Of a stretch of DNA of 5,175 nt, positions 4,906-5,175 are shown one piece after another; position 1 is the stretch's first letter; each line of letters starts with the position of its first letter. The position numbers were made by a program, and so were the translations under genes. The DNA is taken from assembly GCA_031285215.1 (NCBI GenBank), contig JAITWQ010000196.1:1-5175 (forward strand). The letters run 5' to 3'. The notes beneath the pieces are model-generated. The model ran no database searches, was not told where the DNA came from, and saw only the letters and a list, made by a program, of their open reading frames with translations. Source of the DNA: Syntrophobacterales bacterium. GTDB taxonomy: Bacteria > Desulfobacterota > Syntrophia > Syntrophales > JAAYKM01.

Positions 4906-5175
4906 AATAATGGCAAAGAAAAAAGAAGTAAAAACAGAAACTTTCACAAATGAAATGAAAGTAGAGTTTTTGGGTTGTGATACGGTTGAGAAACTGAAAA
5001 CTTTTTTAAACAATTTTGATATTCAAAGTTCAGATATGTTTGGAAACTCTATTTTACATTATTACTTGAATAACAGGAAATCTTTTATTTTAACTTGGAA
5101 TATTTTAATACCTGAAATTTTAAATAGAGGATTAAATATCAATCAAACACAATCGCAAGGGGCATTTGGAAGAAG
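4857..5175. other. AT-rich segment, probable horizontally acquired insert (left boundary near 4857)
   Basis: Hand counting gives 29 G/C in 120 bases (24 percent) at 4981-5100, against 31 in 60 (52 percent) at 4441-4500 inside the yjbQ-like gene. The change occurs abruptly around 4857, inside the small ORF at 4792-4905. No terminal repeats, transposase or tRNA are visible at the junction; the right boundary is outside the window. Confidence 0.6.
4910..5175 (+). CDS. Ankyrin-repeat-like protein, N-terminal part, cut by the window end
   Basis: ATG 4910 opens a frame with no stop to the window end, giving 88 residues. The N-terminus is a Lys/Glu-rich leader (MAKKKEVKTETF) with no signal peptide. 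Residues 45-50 (GNSILH) followed by YYLNNRK, and 67-78 (LIPEILNRGLNI) then NQTQSQGAFGR, match the ankyrin rhythm GxTxLHxA ... hxxLLxxGADIN ... G. This would be one ankyrin-type repeat with the next beginning at the edge. Ankyrin-like proteins of this size and AT-richness are common as immunity proteins for polymorphic toxins or in mobile accessory cassettes, but no toxin is visible upstream, so that role is only a suggestion. The Shine-Dalgarno is weak (GAGTG at 4900-4904); a perfect TATAAT at 4878-4883 lies upstream but lacks a -35. Confidence 0.6.
   Translation, partial: MAKKKEVKTETFTNEMKVEFLGCDTVEKLKTFLNNFDIQSSDMFGNSILHYYLNNRKSFILTWNILIPEILNRGLNINQTQSQGAFGR

Noticed and set aside
4726..5013. 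Minus-strand frame giving a hydrophobic, Phe-rich 95-residue protein
   Set aside because: The hydrophobicity comes from T-runs antisense to the AT-rich plus-strand ORF; no ribosome binding site, no family pattern, and it runs across the composition junction.

Overview
The window reads as chromosome of an anaerobic, selenocysteine-using bacterium with an outer membrane. The 55-residue fragment at the left edge has the aromatic C-terminus (ending in Phe) of an outer-membrane beta-barrel of autotransporter type. Shine-Dalgarno sites are strong and Firmicutes-like, and selD carries an in-frame UGA. Together these fit a diderm Firmicute (Negativicutes) best. Synergistota or Desulfobacterota remain possible, and the assignment is an inference.

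Layout: (1) 1-168, the end of a beta-barrel protein gene on the plus strand. (2) 169-326, a convergent intergenic region packed with hairpins: a perfect 13-bp stem, a 9-bp stem, a 7-bp terminator-like stem and a 12-bp palindrome. (3) 327-902 on the minus strand, an iron-sulfur-flavoprotein-like NAD(P)H/FMN-type oxidoreductase. (4) 903-1115, a divergent spacer with a possible promoter for the minus-strand gene. (5) 1116-1736, a class II (zinc) aldolase. (6) 1737-1903, a spacer with a candidate sigma-70 promoter. (7) 1904-2959, selD for selenophosphate synthetase, itself a selenoprotein: UGA at codon 18, followed at once by a SECIS-like hairpin. (8) 3043-4254, moeA-type molybdopterin molybdenumtransferase. 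(9) 4273-4671, a YjbQ/UPF0047 family protein. (10) 4672-4909, a degraded-looking spacer with very short ORFs. (11) 4910 to the window end, the start of a very AT-rich ankyrin-like gene that looks horizontally acquired.

How the genes fit together: selD, moeA and yjbQ are co-directional with gaps of 83 and 18 bases and probably form one transcript. SelD makes selenophosphate for selenocysteine (and possibly a selenium cofactor), and MoeA inserts molybdenum or tungsten into molybdopterin. The two supplies meet in Sec-containing or selenium-dependent Mo/W enzymes such as formate dehydrogenase or selenium-dependent molybdenum hydroxylases, none of which lies in this window. The aldolase upstream may be transcribed with them or separately.

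The most notable points are the Sec-containing SelD, which an ordinary gene caller truncates to a start at 2039; the sharp composition break near 4857 leading into the ankyrin-like ORF; the hairpin cluster; and a perfect Shine-Dalgarno between selD and moeA with no start codon behind it. I did not find convincing evidence of an entirely new system.
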